A stretch of 64,000 bases of DNA, from contig OZ242007.1 of NCBI GenBank assembly GCA_965204695.1, forward strand, positions 558,001 to 622,000. The letters run 5' to 3'. The translations under genes and the position numbers were made by a program. The DNA comes from JAHEKD01 sp965204695 (GTDB lineage: Bacteria; Pseudomonadota; Gammaproteobacteria; Arenicellales; JAHEKD01). The notes below the pieces were generated by a model that worked only from the letters and a program-made list of their open reading frames with translations, ran no database searches and had not been told where the DNA came from. How positions within the stretch are numbered: position 1 is the first letter of the stretch; the number at the start of each line of letters is the position of its first letter. This document shows positions 45,515 through 53,739 of the stretch, piece by piece.

Positions 45515-46314
45515 AGACTTGACTCTCTCCTGACTGATATTTCACCAAAATAATGGGCTTCGATACTCTTATCGGGTAACTTTATTAATAACGCCCCTTC
45601 ATCGCTAATCCCTAAATACTTTCCATTTATATGCTGATTTACCTGAGACAAAACAATCTTTTGATCTTTCAAATAATCGATCTGATTCCAGCGATTTACA
45701 AAATCTTTCAATCCATTCTGAGCAAATCGATCAAAATAAATTTTTAATCGCCAGAGAGTTTTGGCAATAATTAACTCGCGGTCATTGACAGCTAACCCAG
45801 AATTCGACAAATCTGCCACAGGCTGTGATATCTGTTGTTTTGTACATTGATCTAATTCGATATTCAAGCCAATACCAATAATAGACATATATCCTGAGTC
45901 ACCGCATTTTTGAGTTTGGATTAATATTCCTGCCAGCTTTTCATCACCCAGATAAACATCATTTGGCCACTTGACGGCTAAATTTGAAACTCCCAACTCT
46001 TCCAACACATCAACCAGGGCTATTCCTGTAATTAGGCTTAAACTCGATAATTCGGGCAGTTTAAGATCAAAGCGATAGGCTACAGACATAAGAATATTGC
46101 TTGAATCAGAAGCTAACCACTGCTTTCCACTCCGACCCACGCCAGCAGTTTGACTATCGGCAACACAAACATAGCCGTGAATATCCATGGTCTTTGTCTG
46201 CTCCAACAACCAAGAATTAGTCGAGCTAAGCTGCTCAAAACAGAAAACTTTCCAACCGATGTTCTCACCAAGTAAATCCAACTCAGCTATTATTTTTTCT
46301 TTGTTTAATGTCAT
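45511..46314 (-). CDS. birA: Biotin-protein ligase without repressor domain
   Basis: Attaches biotin to the carrier domain of acetyl-CoA carboxylase. The 267 residues contain the ligase motifs QLSSTNSWL near 27, the biotinyl-5'-AMP loop AGVGRSGKQW near 58, and VKWPNDVYLGDEKLAGILIQ near 113. The N-terminal helix-turn-helix of the E. coli bifunctional BirA is missing, so it should be a ligase only. The ATG at 46,314 is preferred over a GTG at 46,362, which would lie directly next to the divergent ispG start. Confidence 0.93.
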   Translation of the reverse strand: MTLNKEKIIAELDLLGENIGWKVFCFEQLSSTNSWLLEQTKTMDIHGYVCVADSQTAGVGRSGKQWLASDSSNILMSVAYRFDLKLPELSSLSLITGIALVDVLEELGVSNLAVKWPNDVYLGDEKLAGILIQTQKCGDSGYMSIIGIGLNIELDQCTKQQISQPVADLSNSGLAVNDRELIIAKTLWRLKIYFDRFAQNGLKDFVNRWNQIDYLKDQKIVLSQVNQHINGKYLGISDEGALLIKLPDKSIEAHYFGEISVRRESSL

Positions 46315-46322
46315 TGGCGCAA

Positions 46323-46331
46323 TGATATAAT
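46323..46331 (+). promoter_or_regulatory. Extended -10 promoter for ispG
   Basis: TGATATAAT: a perfect TATAAT at 46,326-46,331 with the TG of an extended -10 box, 31 nt upstream of the ispG start codon. A weak TTGTTT at 46,301-46,306 is spaced 19 nt away. Confidence 0.6.
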
Positions 46332-46362
46332 CCGGCTCCGAACTAATCCAGCAGTAGCTCAC

Positions 46363-47502
46363 TTGAAGATCGAACGAAATCCTACCCGAGAAGTACGAAT
46401 CGGCTCAACCTCCATCGGCAACAACCATCCGATTGTTGTACAAAGTATGTGCGCAACTAAAACTCAAGATATCGATGCAACTGTTGAACAAGTTAAACAA
46501 TTGCAAACGGCTAATGCCGGTGTCATTCGAATTGCGGTGGATAGTAAAAAAGATGCTAAAGCTTTAGCTGAGATACGCCAACAAACTGACGCCAATCTCT
46601 CAGTCGATTTACAGGAAAATTATCGCTTGGTTGAAATGGTTGCCCCACACGTTGATAAAGTCCGTTACAACCCCGGCCATCTCTATCATCATGAACGTGA
46701 CAAACCCTGGCAGGACAAAGTTAAATACATTACTGAGATTGTGGCTGAAAATAATTGTGCCATGCGTGTAGGCGTGAATGCCGGATCAGTAGATCCTGCC
46801 GCGCAAGATAAATATGACAAGGAAGATTCGATATCACCCATGTTAGACAGTGCCAGCGATCATTGTGAATTATTGGACAGCATCGGCTTCGATCAATACT
46901 GCGTTTCATTAAAGGACTCTGACCCCAATAAAGTCATTGAAGTCTACAAACGATTTGCTGGTAAACATCCAGAAATACCATTGCATCTGGGTGTCACTGA
47001 AGCAGGCATGCCACCGGAAGGCATCATTAAAACACGTATTGCGTTTGAGCAATTAATTGGACGAGGCATTGGTGATACGATCCGAGTTTCATTGACACTA
47101 CCTAATCCGCAAAAGCACGAAGAAGTGCAAGCCGGCTTTGACATTCTAGATGACATCAAGCATGGGCGAGTAAGAAGTGTGGTGGTCTTTGATCCTAATA
47201 AACTTAATATTATTAGTTGTCCGAGTTGTTCCCGCGTTGAAAACGAAGCCTTTGTCGAACTCGCCCAAGAAGTCAAAAAAATGACCGAGTATGCAAAAGA
47301 TCATGCAATCACCATTGCGGTCATGGGTTGCCGTGTGAACGGTCCCGGTGAAACCGATGATGCGGATTTAGGACTATGGTGTGGTCCCAATTATGTGAAC
47401 TTAAAAAAAGGTGAAGAAAAAATCGGCGCCTACAAATACGATGAAATTATTCCAATTCTCCAAGGTGAATTGGATAAGTTAATAGTCACTAAGACTCAAT
47501 AA
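46363..47502 (+). CDS. ispG: HMBPP synthase IspG, planctomycete-like type
   Basis: [4Fe-4S] enzyme of the MEP isoprenoid pathway, making HMBPP from MEcPP. The 379 residues hold the cluster ligands C286 and C289 (ISCPSCSR) and C323 (MGCRVNGPGE, with E330). Several blocks differ from E. coli IspG: VDLQENYRL replaces the usual ADIHFDYR, and RYNPGHLYHHERDKPWQ and TDDADLGLWCGPNYVNLKKG are features I associate with planctomycete IspG. The start is a TTG at 46,363; no ATG or GTG fits upstream before a stop, and the family homology begins right there. It is divergent from birA. In relatives ispG usually sits near hisS and rodZ, so both type and location are unusual. Confidence 0.92.
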   Translation: MKIERNPTREVRIGSTSIGNNHPIVVQSMCATKTQDIDATVEQVKQLQTANAGVIRIAVDSKKDAKALAEIRQQTDANLSVDLQENYRLVEMVAPHVDKVRYNPGHLYHHERDKPWQDKVKYITEIVAENNCAMRVGVNAGSVDPAAQDKYDKEDSISPMLDSASDHCELLDSIGFDQYCVSLKDSDPNKVIEVYKRFAGKHPEIPLHLGVTEAGMPPEGIIKTRIAFEQLIGRGIGDTIRVSLTLPNPQKHEEVQAGFDILDDIKHGRVRSVVVFDPNKLNIISCPSCSRVENEAFVELAQEVKKMTEYAKDHAITIAVMGCRVNGPGETDDADLGLWCGPNYVNLKKGEEKIGAYKYDEIIPILQGELDKLIVTKTQ

Positions 47503-47580
47503 CCTACTTCGTCATTTCCGTACTGAATCAAGTTCAGCACAGGCTCCGTCGGGAATCTAGGCGAACGAAGCGGAAAGCTC
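47503..47580. other. Intergenic stretch with dispersed-type palindromic sequence
   Basis: Between ispG and the remnant described next. It contains CGTCATTTCCG, CTGAATCAAGTTCAG (a short TGAA/TTCA stem) and CGGGAATCTAGG, wording typical of intergenic palindromes in other Proteobacteria. No gene is visible. Confidence 0.4.
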
Positions 47581-47632
47581 TTACTTTCTCCGAACTACCC
47601 GATACTCAGCGTCAACGGCTTCTTTAACTTCT
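47581..47632 (-). pseudogene. Remnant of a second copy of the adjacent small membrane protein gene (3' end)
   Basis: Read on the minus strand this gives EVKEAVDAEYRVVRRK and a stop, close to the end of the neighbouring gene at 47,703 (RQPLDAEYRVIKKRM). DNA similarity is also visible (AGCGTCAACGG against AGCGTCTAACGG). The frame is closed upstream by a TGA, so only a tail is left. It suggests an old tandem duplication. Confidence 0.5.
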
Positions 47633-47702
47633 AAACAGTCTCAGAAACCACCCCTCTTGTTTCAAAAAGCACGCTAAAACGGGCTTATGTAGAGATTTAT
47701 CG

Positions 47703-47981
47703 CTACATCCGCTTTTTAATTACCCTATATTCAGCGTCTAACGGTTGCCGATGACTTCTTGCCTTTACTGGCTGTGGCTTCAACCCAAATCGGGAAATCA
47801 AGCTCATTGATAACATCACCACCAATCCGGCGATAACTAAATAAAAAGAACCAATTAAAGCCAAACCAAAAACAATCAGGGCTGATACAAGCATCAAGCC
47901 TTTAGTTAAATAGCCTTTAAAATCAACTTTATTCATTCGTCTACTCCGAGAGTGTTTTTTCATACACGTAATTCTATTCAA
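47703..47981 (-). CDS. Small membrane protein of unknown function
   Basis: Up to 92 residues; internal Met at position 7 (MKKHSRSRRMNK) or 16 (MNKVDFKGYLTKG) may be the true start. Two hydrophobic stretches (about 27-42 and 45-62) are followed by a basic tail, LDAEYRVIKKRM. It is followed by a degenerate copy of its own 3' end. I do not recognise a family; small two-segment membrane proteins with this kind of YRV-K tail occur in Gammaproteobacteria without known role. Confidence 0.55.
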   Translation of the reverse strand: MNRITCMKKHSRSRRMNKVDFKGYLTKGLMLVSALIVFGLALIGSFYLVIAGLVVMLSMSLISRFGLKPQPVKARSHRQPLDAEYRVIKKRM

Positions 47982-48021
47982 TCAAGCTTAAGGAAATCTT
48001 AAGATCGAAACCCTATAATTA

Positions 48022-48052
48022 TTGAACTATATAAGGTCAAACCTTATATAAT
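48022..48052 (+). promoter_or_regulatory. ssrA promoter containing a perfect palindrome
   Basis: TTGAAC (48,022-48,027) and TATATA (48,045-48,050), spacer 17 nt, or TATAAT at 48,047-48,052 with a 19-nt spacer. The segment 48,028-48,050 is a perfect 10-bp inverted repeat (TATATAAGGT, CAA, ACCTTATATA) that fills the space between the two boxes and overlaps the -10, the place expected for a repressor or activator site. Confidence 0.6.
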
Positions 48053-48156
48053 TAAATATTGGTTCTGGGGGCGACTGGCTTCGACGTGGGTCGCGAAACC
48101 ATCGGAGCATGCCGAGGTGCAGATTTCCTCGTAAATCCAACTGCAAACTTTTAGTT

Positions 48157-48189
48157 GCCAACGACGACAACTACGCTCTAGCAGCTTAA
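48157..48189 (+). CDS. tmRNA proteolysis tag ANDDNYALAA
   Basis: Ten codons and a TAA stop inside ssrA. The ending ALAA is the degradation signal read by ClpXP; the tag is of the gammaproteobacterial type (E. coli has ANDENYALAA). The first GCC is the resume codon. Confidence 0.93.
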   Translation, partial: ANDDNYALAA

Positions 48190-48397
48190 GCTAGGCCCTT
48201 ATCTCCGTCTTGCCTACGTGATGGATGTATAAGGTCAAATCAGTAGGATCGCGCTGCGACTTGCCTGTGATCACAGCGTTAAACTTAAGGCGGGCTCGCT
48301 GCTCAAAGCGCTAGTCTGACGGTGCTGAAACAGTTAAAAACTAAAGGCTTAGACTAAGCATGTAGTCGCCGATGAGCGTAGGGCTGACGGACGCGGG

Positions 48398-48420
48398 TTC
48401 GATCCCCGCCGCCTCCACCA
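48398..48420 (+). other. Probable attL core in the 3' end of ssrA
   Basis: The T arm and acceptor end of tmRNA (from GGTTCGATCC to CCACCA) is the usual core for P4-type integrases, and such an integrase gene starts 166 nt downstream. A matching direct repeat that would mark attR was looked for by eye up to 60,150 and not found. Confidence 0.55.
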
Positions 48421-48437
48421 ACCAAGCATCCAATACC

Positions 48438-48584
48438 GTCCAACAAAGTCCCAAAAACCCAGTAAATACAAGCATTATAGCCAATTTATCGTCCAACGCT
48501 GTCCAATAACGTCTATTGACATCTACCCCCAAACGGGGGTACTTTTAGGGGTATATCATTATTAACAACAATCGATACCCCCAA
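48438..48584 (+). promoter_or_regulatory. Integrase arm sites and int promoter region
   Basis: Between ssrA and the integrase gene there are repeats of GTCCAA(C) (48,438, 48,491 and 48,501) that may be Int or accessory binding arms. A perfect 7-bp inverted repeat TACCCCC-AAAC-GGGGGTA (48,524-48,541) sits between TTGACA (48,516-48,521) and TACTTT (48,540-48,545), and G-rich copies (AGGGGTAT, ATACCCCC) follow. This looks like an autoregulated int promoter. Confidence 0.45.
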
Positions 48585-48585
48585 A

Positions 48586-49770
48586 TTGAGTTTAACAGAC
48601 ATAAAAATCAAAGCTTTGAAACCCAAAGAAAAACCATACAAGATCTCCGATTCAAAGGGTCTGTATTTATTGATCAATCCATCTGGCAGCAAGCTTTGGC
48701 GATTAAAGTATCGAGTCACTGGTAAAGAGAAATTATTAGCCCTTGGCAGTTACCCTGATGTTTCCCTGAAAGATGCGAGGTTTAAGCGAGATGAAGCGCG
48801 CCAATTACATGCTGATGGAGTTGATCCTGGCGCTAAAAGGAAAGCAGAAAAACGTGCCAAATCAGAATCAGCTGAGAATTCATTTGAAGCCATTGCACGA
48901 GAATGGCAAGAGAAATTCAAAATAAGATGGTCGCCGAATCATGCTGAAAAGATACTTACCCGCTTGCAGAACGATGTATTTCCATGGCTAGGCAATCGCC
49001 CTATTGCTGAGATTGAGCCGCCAGAACTCCTAGAGACAATCAGACGCATTGAAAACCGCGGCGCATTAGACAGCGCACACCGAACCTTGCAGACATGTGG
49101 GCAGGTATTCAGGTATGGCGTTGCAACAGGCCGTTGTGACCGTGATACGGCTGCTGACCTGAAAGGCGCCCTTCCTCCTGTTAAGAAATCGCACTTTTCA
49201 GCAATCACCAAGCCAGTTGAGTTAGCTAAGCTCCTAGTGGATATTAGAGGTTACCAAGGACAATTTGTAACTCGCATTGCTTTGAATATCATTCCATATG
49301 TATTTGTGCGTCCAGGTGAGCTTAGACGTTCTGAGTGGGACGAAATTGACCTTGATCAAAAGCAATGGATTATTCCAGCGAGAAAGATAAAAACACGCAT
49401 AGATCATATCGTACCGCTTGCCGATCAAGTTGTTGTCTTGCTCCAAGAAATCCAACCACTCACTGGTCATAGGCAATATGTATTTCCAGGTGCTCGATCA
49501 CCCAAGCGACCTATGAGCGAAAATGCCCTTCTCGCCGCATTGCGTAACCTTGGATATACAAAAGAGCAAATGACCCCTCATGGTTTCAGAGCAACAGCTA
49601 GAACACTGCTGGATGAGGAATTGGGCTTTCCACCGCATCTAATTGAACACCAGCTTGCCCATGCTGTTAAAGATGCAAATGGACGGGCCTATAACCGTAC
49701 TGCCCACTTGCCACAACGTAGAGAAATGATGCAAGTATGGGCAGACTGGCTTAATAAAATAACAGATTAG
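48586..49770 (+). CDS. int: P4-type tyrosine integrase
   Basis: Site-specific recombinase of 394 residues with an N-terminal arm-binding domain (about 1-90, DIKIKALKPKEKPYKISDSK), a core-binding domain (about 95-190) and the catalytic domain. Catalytic residues visible: R242 in VRPGELR, H332 and R335 in HGFRATART, H359 in HQLAHA and the nucleophile Y369 in GRAYNRT. The start is a TTG at 48,586, chosen because MSLTDIKIKALKPKEKPYK aligns with family N-termini. It adjoins ssrA, its likely target, and marks the left end of the island. All key residues are present, so it may be active. Confidence 0.95.
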   Translation: MSLTDIKIKALKPKEKPYKISDSKGLYLLINPSGSKLWRLKYRVTGKEKLLALGSYPDVSLKDARFKRDEARQLHADGVDPGAKRKAEKRAKSESAENSFEAIAREWQEKFKIRWSPNHAEKILTRLQNDVFPWLGNRPIAEIEPPELLETIRRIENRGALDSAHRTLQTCGQVFRYGVATGRCDRDTAADLKGALPPVKKSHFSAITKPVELAKLLVDIRGYQGQFVTRIALNIIPYVFVRPGELRRSEWDEIDLDQKQWIIPARKIKTRIDHIVPLADQVVVLLQEIQPLTGHRQYVFPGARSPKRPMSENALLAALRNLGYTKEQMTPHGFRATARTLLDEELGFPPHLIEHQLAHAVKDANGRAYNRTAHLPQRREMMQVWADWLNKITD

Positions 49771-49773
49771 CAT

Positions 49774-50523
49774 ATGTATTTGGGCAAGCCATTTTATTTA
49801 ATAGATGAGTTTATTAATTTAATAAATCAAGATGGTTTAAATGCCAATATAAATGACATCATAGACTGGTCTAAACAAGAGCATCTATTGCTTTCTGCGG
49901 CAATCGATCCACAAAAGCTCTTAAGAAGCCACAATATCTCTATCTATAGCACTCGCGATTATTACACTGTTGATATTCTCAATGAACCTATTGACAATAA
50001 CTATTACGCCGAGGCTGAATACAATGACTCACACGAGTTTGATCAAGTTTATTACTATAAGCAACTTTTTCCAAACAACTCAGATCCAAGTGGCAAACGT
50101 ATCGAATTATTTCCAAGGCTTCCAAAAAACAACTATAACTTGAGTTACTTTGCCTTTGTTCCACCATCAAAGCTACGATTTCATGATGAAGATGATCCAA
50201 ATCCTTACTGGATATTTACTGATAGTCTAATATTTAAATCACTAAAAGTTGATAAAGTTTCAAATCCTGAATTCTATTTCCTTAGATCAGATAACTTGGG
50301 ATTCAACTATGACCCTATAGAACTAATTTTATGCTCAAATAAACTTGAATCACCTGTAGTAATTAATGCCGAATTCATACAACTACAACTTTTCATCACG
50401 ATTGATATAGCAAGCGCTTTTATTGAAAGTAACGCATACAAAGAATTTGTAATAAAGATTAAACATCGATCTAACTATACTCAACTTATTAATCAAGATA
50501 AGAACTTTAAGGACTCATATTGA
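49774..50523 (+). CDS. Unknown AT-rich island protein, probably cut short by IS3
   Basis: 249 residues of no family I recognise, starting 4 nt after the integrase stop and so likely co-transcribed with it. It is rich in Asn, Tyr, Asp and Phe, has no signal peptide or membrane segment, and shows acidic stretches (RFHDEDDPNPYWIF near 135). Base composition is clearly more AT-rich than the core genes. The TGA stop (50,521-50,523) coincides with the first bases of the IS3 left end (TGACCTAGCCCC), so the natural C-terminus is probably lost. Confidence 0.6.
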   Translation: MYLGKPFYLIDEFINLINQDGLNANINDIIDWSKQEHLLLSAAIDPQKLLRSHNISIYSTRDYYTVDILNEPIDNNYYAEAEYNDSHEFDQVYYYKQLFPNNSDPSGKRIELFPRLPKNNYNLSYFAFVPPSKLRFHDEDDPNPYWIFTDSLIFKSLKVDKVSNPEFYFLRSDNLGFNYDPIELILCSNKLESPVVINAEFIQLQLFITIDIASAFIESNAYKEFVIKIKHRSNYTQLINQDKNFKDSY

Positions 50524-50595
50524 CCTAGCCCCGGAAAGTTGATCCAGTTGATGAGATAGGATTAGGTTTACTATTTAGCTTAAAGGAGCCAACTT

Positions 50596-50877
50596 ATGCC
50601 TAAAGGTAAACGTGTCCCAACTGAGACCATTATCAAAACACTGCGTGAAGTGGAAATTCATCATGCTCAAGGTCACACCATTTCCGAGAGTTGCCGCCAG
50701 TGCGGTATTACAGAGCAAACCTACTACCGCTGGCGCAAACAGTATGGCGGTATGCAAGTGAACCAAGTTCGTCAGATGAAGGATTTAGAGAAGGAAAATG
50801 CACGTCTTCGCAAAGCGGTGTCTGATTTAACGTTGGATAAATTAATCCTAGAGGAAGCGTTGTCGGGAAAGTATTAA
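50596..50877 (+). CDS. IS3-family transposase OrfA
   Basis: 93 residues with a helix-turn-helix (about 8-50, including ISESCRQCGITEQTYYRWRK) and a leucine-zipper-like C-terminal helix (MKDLEKENARLRKAVSDLTL), the usual OrfA of IS3 elements. It is intact and preceded by an AAAGGAG site. Without a whole orfB it cannot give the OrfAB transposase. Confidence 0.93.
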   Translation: MPKGKRVPTETIIKTLREVEIHHAQGHTISESCRQCGITEQTYYRWRKQYGGMQVNQVRQMKDLEKENARLRKAVSDLTLDKLILEEALSGKY

Positions 50878-51239
50878 GCCCGGAGCGTCGCCGTTTATGT
50901 GTTGATCATGTTCGTGAGCAGCTTTGTGTATCTGAACGCAGAGCCTGTCAAGTAATTGGTCAACCGCGTTCCACCCAACGTTATCAGCGTATTGTCAAAG
51001 ACGATGAAGCGGCACTGACAGCGGATATCATTCAATTGGCGAGTGAGTTTGGCCGTTATGGGTATCGACGTATTACTGCACTGTTAAAACTGTATCTGGG
51101 TTGGTGTGTCAATCATAAACGTGTGGAACGTATCTGGCGACGAGAGGGGCTAAAAGTACCGAGCAAACAACCCAAACGAGGCCGACTATGGTTCAATGAC
51201 GGTTCGTGTGTTCGATTGAGGCCGAGTTGGAAGAATCAT
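50862..51239 (+). pseudogene. IS3-family transposase OrfB, truncated
   Basis: Reading in the -1 frame relative to OrfA, from the overlap near GTCGGGAAAGTA, gives the N-terminal HTH_21 part (FGRYGYRRITALLKLYLGWC, then LKVPSKQPKRGRLWFNDGSC). It stops at RLRPSWKNH, just before the rve integrase core, because the IS21 end begins there; the frame then runs through IS21 bases to a stop at 51,305. All three catalytic acidic residues are lost. Confidence 0.88.
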
Positions 51240-51370
51240 TGTCAATCAGCGTTTAAAACTGGACACTTATCAGCGAGTAAAACTGAACAGTTAAATTCAA
51301 TATAATTCGGTCATTAGCAACTCAAGTGAAGCGTAGCGGAACTTGAGTTGGGCTGTTTCTCCTGAGTTCC

Positions 51371-52132
51371 CTACGATGATTTTTTCTTTATGTTGGTCTT
51401 GAGTTTGAGCTTGGAACTGGACTGCTTAAATCGGTACGAGTCATTACCCGTTTCAATAATTGAGCAGTGATGGGTGACTCGATCCAGTAAAGCGGTCGTC
51501 ATTTTCTCATCACCAAACACCCGCACCCATTCACTGAAGTTTAGATTGGTGGTGAACAGGATGGTTGTTTTCTCATACAACTTGCTGATTAGGTGGAATA
51601 ACAATGCACCACCAGAAGCCGGAAACGGCAAATAACCCAGTTCATCGAAGATAACAGCATCCAAGGGCTGCATAATCCGTGCCAGTCGTCCCTGTTTATC
51701 GTCCTGCTGTTCTTTGATGAGCAAATTCACCAGATCGACCACGTTGTAAAAGCGTACTCGTCGACCTGAATGAATGGCTTTAATACCAATGGCGGTTGCT
51801 AGATGTGTTTTACCTGTGCCGGTGCCACCGACAAAGATCAAGTTGTGAGCTCGATCCATAAAATCGGCTTGTGCTAAATCTTTGATGAGGGATTGTTCAA
51901 CCTTGGACTGGGTAAAATCAAATTGTTGTAGATCGCGATGGTGTGGGAACTTGGCGACTTTCATCTGGTAGTTTAGTCGTCTGACCTCTCGGTCAGCGCG
52001 TTCGGCATCCATCAATTTGATTAACCCGGATTGCAGAGTGACCTTGGTGCGAGGTGAATCGATCAGCTCAGGCAAACAGTCAGCCATGCCGTGCAGTTTT
52101 AGCGCTTTGAGTTCATCGACGAGTTCAAGCAT
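51371..52132 (-). CDS. istB: IS21 helper ATPase IstB
   Basis: AAA+ protein that selects target DNA and stimulates IstA. From the ATG at 52,132 it has 253 residues: Walker A VGGTGTGKTHLATAIG near 101, Walker B AVIFDELGYLPF near 159, and sensor TTNLNFSEW near 196. The start overlaps the istA end by 8 nt, the usual coupling in IS21; a longer frame adds ten residues. It appears intact. Confidence 0.95.
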   Translation of the reverse strand: MLELVDELKALKLHGMADCLPELIDSPRTKVTLQSGLIKLMDAERADREVRRLNYQMKVAKFPHHRDLQQFDFTQSKVEQSLIKDLAQADFMDRAHNLIFVGGTGTGKTHLATAIGIKAIHSGRRVRFYNVVDLVNLLIKEQQDDKQGRLARIMQPLDAVIFDELGYLPFPASGGALLFHLISKLYEKTTILFTTNLNFSEWVRVFGDEKMTTALLDRVTHHCSIIETGNDSYRFKQSSSKLKLKTNIKKKSS

Positions 52133-53624
52133 GATTGACCTCCTGGGCGCAAAGTTGATCATACCGACCTACATTAGCCACTGGTGGAACGCTCAGTACC
52201 GGGGCATCGGTGATCGTCATCGCTTGAATCGGCTCAGATTCAATTAATCGATGCACCAGATTGGTAATGACCGATAGTTGGGTTGTCTTTGCATCTAATG
52301 CTAATTCACAGGCTACACTCACGGTTTCCAGGCCATGCTGACGAACCAATAGTAATAATTGCACAAACTCCCGATCACCCCCGTCACGTTTGAGATAGCG
52401 GGCTTTAAGCGTTAACAACGCTTTAGGTAATTCCCAATCGACAAACGGGGCACCGTTGCGCAACGCACCCGGTTTAATCTCAAGCACTGGCAAATAATGC
52501 CAGGGATCAAAGATCATTTGGTCTCGTGCAAACGAGCGCTGATGTTCGGCGACCACCACGTCATTGACGACAACTTTAATGAGTGTGGCATACGCTCGTA
52601 CAGAGACTACCTGACCGACATACTGACACGGTACCGAGTATTGGTTGCGATCATAGTGCACCACACAGGTCGCATGTACACGCGCTAAACGTTCATAATA
52701 CCCATCAAAAGCCACGATGGCACCACGCAAGTGGGCTTGTTCCTCGGCAAAGACCTCATCAATTAACATGGATTTATTCGTGGGGTGTGGACGTTGACCC
52801 ATCTGCTTACAGCGTTGTTCCAGCCATTGGTTTAATTCATTTAAATCCGCAAACGTTGACCGTGGCACAAATAATCGCTGACGCATAATACCGACTTGGC
52901 GTTCAACCTGACCTTTCTCCCAGCCTGCAGCCGGCGTGCAGGCAATCGGTTCTATCAGATAATGATTCATCAGGCTTAAAAAACGCCGATTAAACTCTCG
53001 GTGTTTACCTTGGAGAATGCTATTCACGATCGGCTTAGGGTTATCGTATATCATCTTCTTCGGTAATCCATCGAAGAACTCAAACGCCCGGATATGTGCA
53101 TCAAAGACCATCTCCTGGGTTTCTCTGGAATACGCGCGTAGATACGATTTACGTGAATGGCATAATCTAAAATGAGCCAGCTTAATCTTGACGTTACAAC
53201 CCCCCAAGATAATCTGCTCGTGTGACCAGTCAAACTGACACGCTTCACCCGGTGCAAAGATCAAGGGTATATAGGCCTGTTTGATCGACTGACTGGACTG
53301 GTCCTTCCAGGCTTTGACAAACCGCTGAACGCTGTCATACGCCCCTCGATAACCCTGAAGTTGAATGCCCTCATACAATTGGACAGCAGTACGTCGAGCC
53401 CGTACTGAACGGGTGGCATCTACTTCAAGCCATTCGATTAGCTGGGGTTTGAATGACTCCAGCTTCGGACAGACGATAGGAACTGAACGCTGGTAAACCG
53501 GTTCGTTGGATTCATTTAAATATTTATATACGGTCGTGCGCGATACATTAAATTCACGGGCCACTTCGCTGACATTGCGGCCGTCGACTAAACACATTCG
53601 TCGTATCTTGGTACAGATATGCAT
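52125..53624 (-). CDS. istA: IS21 transposase IstA
   Basis: DDE transposase. From the ATG at 53,624 it has 499 residues (an upstream frame adds 32 without homology): an N-terminal helix-turn-helix (VSEVAREFNVSRTTVYKYLN near 18), and the rve catalytic core with the acidic triad in CQFDWSHE, IYDNPKP and GWEKGQVE. Downstream is the Mu-type C-terminal domain with HYDRNQYSVP. All catalytic residues are present, so with istB the element may be active. Confidence 0.93.
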   Translation of the reverse strand: MHICTKIRRMCLVDGRNVSEVAREFNVSRTTVYKYLNESNEPVYQRSVPIVCPKLESFKPQLIEWLEVDATRSVRARRTAVQLYEGIQLQGYRGAYDSVQRFVKAWKDQSSQSIKQAYIPLIFAPGEACQFDWSHEQIILGGCNVKIKLAHFRLCHSRKSYLRAYSRETQEMVFDAHIRAFEFFDGLPKKMIYDNPKPIVNSILQGKHREFNRRFLSLMNHYLIEPIACTPAAGWEKGQVERQVGIMRQRLFVPRSTFADLNELNQWLEQRCKQMGQRPHPTNKSMLIDEVFAEEQAHLRGAIVAFDGYYERLARVHATCVVHYDRNQYSVPCQYVGQVVSVRAYATLIKVVVNDVVVAEHQRSFARDQMIFDPWHYLPVLEIKPGALRNGAPFVDWELPKALLTLKARYLKRDGGDREFVQLLLLVRQHGLETVSVACELALDAKTTQLSVITNLVHRLIESEPIQAMTITDAPVLSVPPVANVGRYDQLCAQEVNHA

Positions 53625-53739
53625 GCAGATCACCTGACAGTTTCCTCGGATTCTTAACTCCGAGACAGTTAATAGTATGGTGTTCAGTTTTACACGCTGA
53701 TCACCCCCGAAACTGTCCATTTTTGCACGCTGTTTAACA

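Larger units (their letters stand above)
48067..48420 (+). ncRNA. ssrA: tmRNA (SsrA)
   Basis: Rescues stalled ribosomes by trans-translation with SmpB. The 354 nt start GGGGGCGACTGGCTTCGACG and end GGTTCGATCCCCGCCGCCTC-CACCA, whose ends pair into the tRNA-like acceptor stem. The tag frame GCCAACGACGACAACTACGC... at 48,157-48,189 reads ANDDNYALAA and a TAA stop. The 3' end serves as the integration site of the neighbouring integrase. Confidence 0.97.
50521..51239 (+). mobile_element. IS3-family element, 5' part only
   Basis: The left end TGACCTAGCCCCGGAAAGTT has the TG start and CCCC-GAAAGTT wording of IS3-family ends. It is followed by orfA and the first third of orfB, then breaks off at 51,239 where the IS21 element begins. 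No right part or right end is found on the far side of the IS21 element, so the rest was lost. Confidence 0.85.
51240..53739 (-). mobile_element. IS21-family element
   Basis: 2,500 bp with istA and istB and matching ends: TGTCAATCAGCGTTTAAAAC at 51,240 and, on the other strand, TGTTAAACAGCGTGCAAAAA at 53,739 (about 21 of the outer 26 positions agree). Inner copies of an ATCAGCG-GTAAAACTGAAC motif follow on both sides (51,271-51,290 and about 53,682-53,702), the multiple end repeats typical of IS21. No target duplication was found, which fits the missing IS3 remainder. Confidence 0.93.

Noticed and set aside
51036..51305. An 89-residue frame in the IS3/IS21 junction
   Set aside because: It is an internal piece of truncated orfB plus translated IS21 end sequence, not a separate gene.
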